Source: Spirochaetaceae bacterium
GTDB taxonomy: Bacteria > Spirochaetota > Spirochaetia > SZUA-6 > Fen-1364
Length of the DNA: 6,284 bases
Direction of reading: 5' to 3'
Assembly (NCBI GenBank): GCA_003170115.1
Contig: PMZS01000306.1
Location: 1-6,284 of the forward strand
The notes beneath the pieces are model-generated. The model searched no databases. It saw only the letters and a program-made list of their open reading frames with translations, and was not told the origin of the DNA. The position numbers were made by a program, and so were the translations under genes. Of the stretch, positions 5,304 through 6,284 are shown one piece after another (position 1 is the stretch's first letter; every line of letters starts with the position of its first letter).

Positions 5304-6284
5304 GCCGCCCTGCGCTTCAATGGAAGAATCGTGGCCGCGAGCACTACGGCAAGCCCCGCGCACAAAGCCAGCCACGGCGCGAGGGATGGCGCGAACGTCA
5401 GGCCGGGAACGCGGGAGAGCACGTCCGCGCTTGCCCGGATGATCTGGTAGAACAGTGCGAAGAGCCGGGCGCACAGATCGTGGAGCCCGGGCCAGGGAAG
5501 GATCGAGAGGGGCAGCCAGGCAAGGCCCGCCCAGAGGTATCCAGTGGTCAGCGGGACCAGGACGAGACTTGCCACGAGGCCGGACGGGTAGTATGAGCCG
5601 AACCGGGCGATCACCAGGGGGAGCGTCGCCGCCTGTGCGCCCGCTGACATCGCGAACGCCACGAGGAGGAAACGGGGGAGGTGCGGAGTCAGCGGCCGCT
5701 GCAGCAGGGCGCCGATCCCGAGAATCCCGGCGAGCGCAAGGAACGAGAGCTGGAAGGACAAGGTGAATGCCTGGAAGGGATCGATCAGGAGGAGGACGAT
5801 TCCCGAAAGGGCGAGCACGTTGATGGTTTCGCCATCCCGGTCCAGGAGCGAGGCGATCCCACCGAGGACGATCATGACCGTCGCGCGAAGAAGGGATGGC
5901 ATGAACCCGGCCAGGAACTGGTAGAACAGCAGGACCAGCGTCGCCACCAGGAACTTCTGCCAGCGCGTCCGCAGGAACCAGAGAAGACCGGCCACGATTC
6001 CGTACAGAACGGTGACATGCAAGCCGCTCAAGGCGAGTATATGCAGACTGCCGGTGCGCATGAATCCGTTGTAGAGGTCCCCGGGCACGTCCTCCCGCGC
6101 ACCGATCAGGAGCGCTTCAAGAAGCGCGGAAGCCGGGTAGCCCACCCGTGAGACCGCACGGTGCATCCAGTCTCGCGCCTCGGCACGGAATGCCCACACG
6201 GGACCCTGGAAGCCGCGGGAGGTCACCTCAACGCGCCGCGCGCGCGCCACCCACCGCTCCGGGCCGAAACCCTCCAGCCGTGCC
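5300..6284 (-). CDS. comEC: ComEC/Rec2-family DNA-uptake channel, 5' end cut by window edge
   Basis: The frame is open from the right edge; 327 residues are visible and the N-terminus lies outside, so the GTG at 6250 is probably internal. It matches the Competence domain of ComEC, the inner-membrane channel that passes single-stranded DNA into the cytoplasm. Key motifs are MRTGSLHILALSGLHV (about 6010-6055), MPSLLRATVM (about 5866-5896) and FTLSFQLSFLALAGILGIG (about 5711-5767). About eight or nine hydrophobic segments follow one another, ending in a last helix and a basic KRR tail. The protein stops directly after the membrane domain: the C-terminal metallo-beta-lactamase domain of long ComEC proteins is absent. 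Its stop overlaps the rsmA start. Whether the cell is naturally transformable cannot be told from this window. Confidence 0.92.
   Translation of the reverse strand, partial: ARLEGFGPERWVARARRVEVTSRGFQGPVWAFRAEARDWMHRAVSRVGYPASALLEALLIGAREDVPGDLYNGFMRTGSLHILALSGLHVTVLYGIVAGLLWFLRTRWQKFLVATLVLLFYQFLAGFMPSLLRATVMIVLGGIASLLDRDGETINVLALSGIVLLLIDPFQAFTLSFQLSFLALAGILGIGALLQRPLTPHLPRFLLVAFAMSAGAQAATLPLVIARFGSYYPSGLVASLVLVPLTTGYLWAGLAWLPLSILPWPGLHDLCARLFALFYQIIRASADVLSRVPGLTFAPSLAPWLALCAGLAVVLAATILPLKRRAA

Noticed and set aside
5304..5474. Longer N-terminus for rsmA starting at 5474
   Set aside because: It would add 57 Arg-rich residues overlapping comEC; the start at 5303 fits family length and the ATGA coupling.

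Overview
The window is a compact, GC-rich bacterial segment (roughly 60% G+C or more by eye). It carries eight genes and has almost no non-coding DNA. Gene content and the look of the bactofilin (an N-terminus of the DTILAEDIDFEG type), the 253-residue DapB and the RsmA (YSSFSVLCQ) suggest a member of the Spirochaetota. That placement is inference from remembered family features at about even confidence; other GC-rich phyla are not excluded.

Layout. Bases 1-1749 are a minus-strand unit: tyrA-like dehydrogenase, then a bactofilin, then an exported TPR protein cut by the left edge. The bactofilin and TPR genes are joined by an ATGA overlap. Bases 1750-1835 are the only real intergenic control region: a short AT-rich island with -10-like hexamers on both strands, a small hairpin, and a strong Shine-Dalgarno for pta. 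Bases 1836-4492 are a plus-strand unit: pta (phosphate acetyltransferase), dapB and dapA, with 15 bp between pta and dapB and an ATGA overlap between dapB and dapA. Bases 4470-6284 are a second minus-strand unit: a comEC-type membrane channel gene (5' end beyond the right edge) coupled by ATGA to rsmA. The 3' ends of dapA and rsmA overlap tail to tail by 23 bp.

How the genes work together. DapA and DapB are consecutive steps of the diaminopimelate/lysine route (aspartate semialdehyde plus pyruvate to tetrahydrodipicolinate), which feeds peptidoglycan. Pta interconverts acetyl-CoA and acetyl phosphate. The TyrA-like enzyme makes the last redox step to tyrosine or its keto precursor. The bactofilin is a cytoskeletal filament protein, and the TPR protein has a signal peptide, so together they may form an envelope-linked module. 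ComEC is the DNA-uptake channel family and RsmA dimethylates 16S rRNA.

I see no mobile element, CRISPR array, tRNA or rRNA, and no clearly new multi-gene system. The most informative points are residue-level or architectural: a probable leaderless tyrA start with opposed -10 elements, arogenate-type specificity residues in TyrA, DapA lacking the usual lysine-sensing histidines, and a ComEC ending without a C-terminal metallo-beta-lactamase domain.
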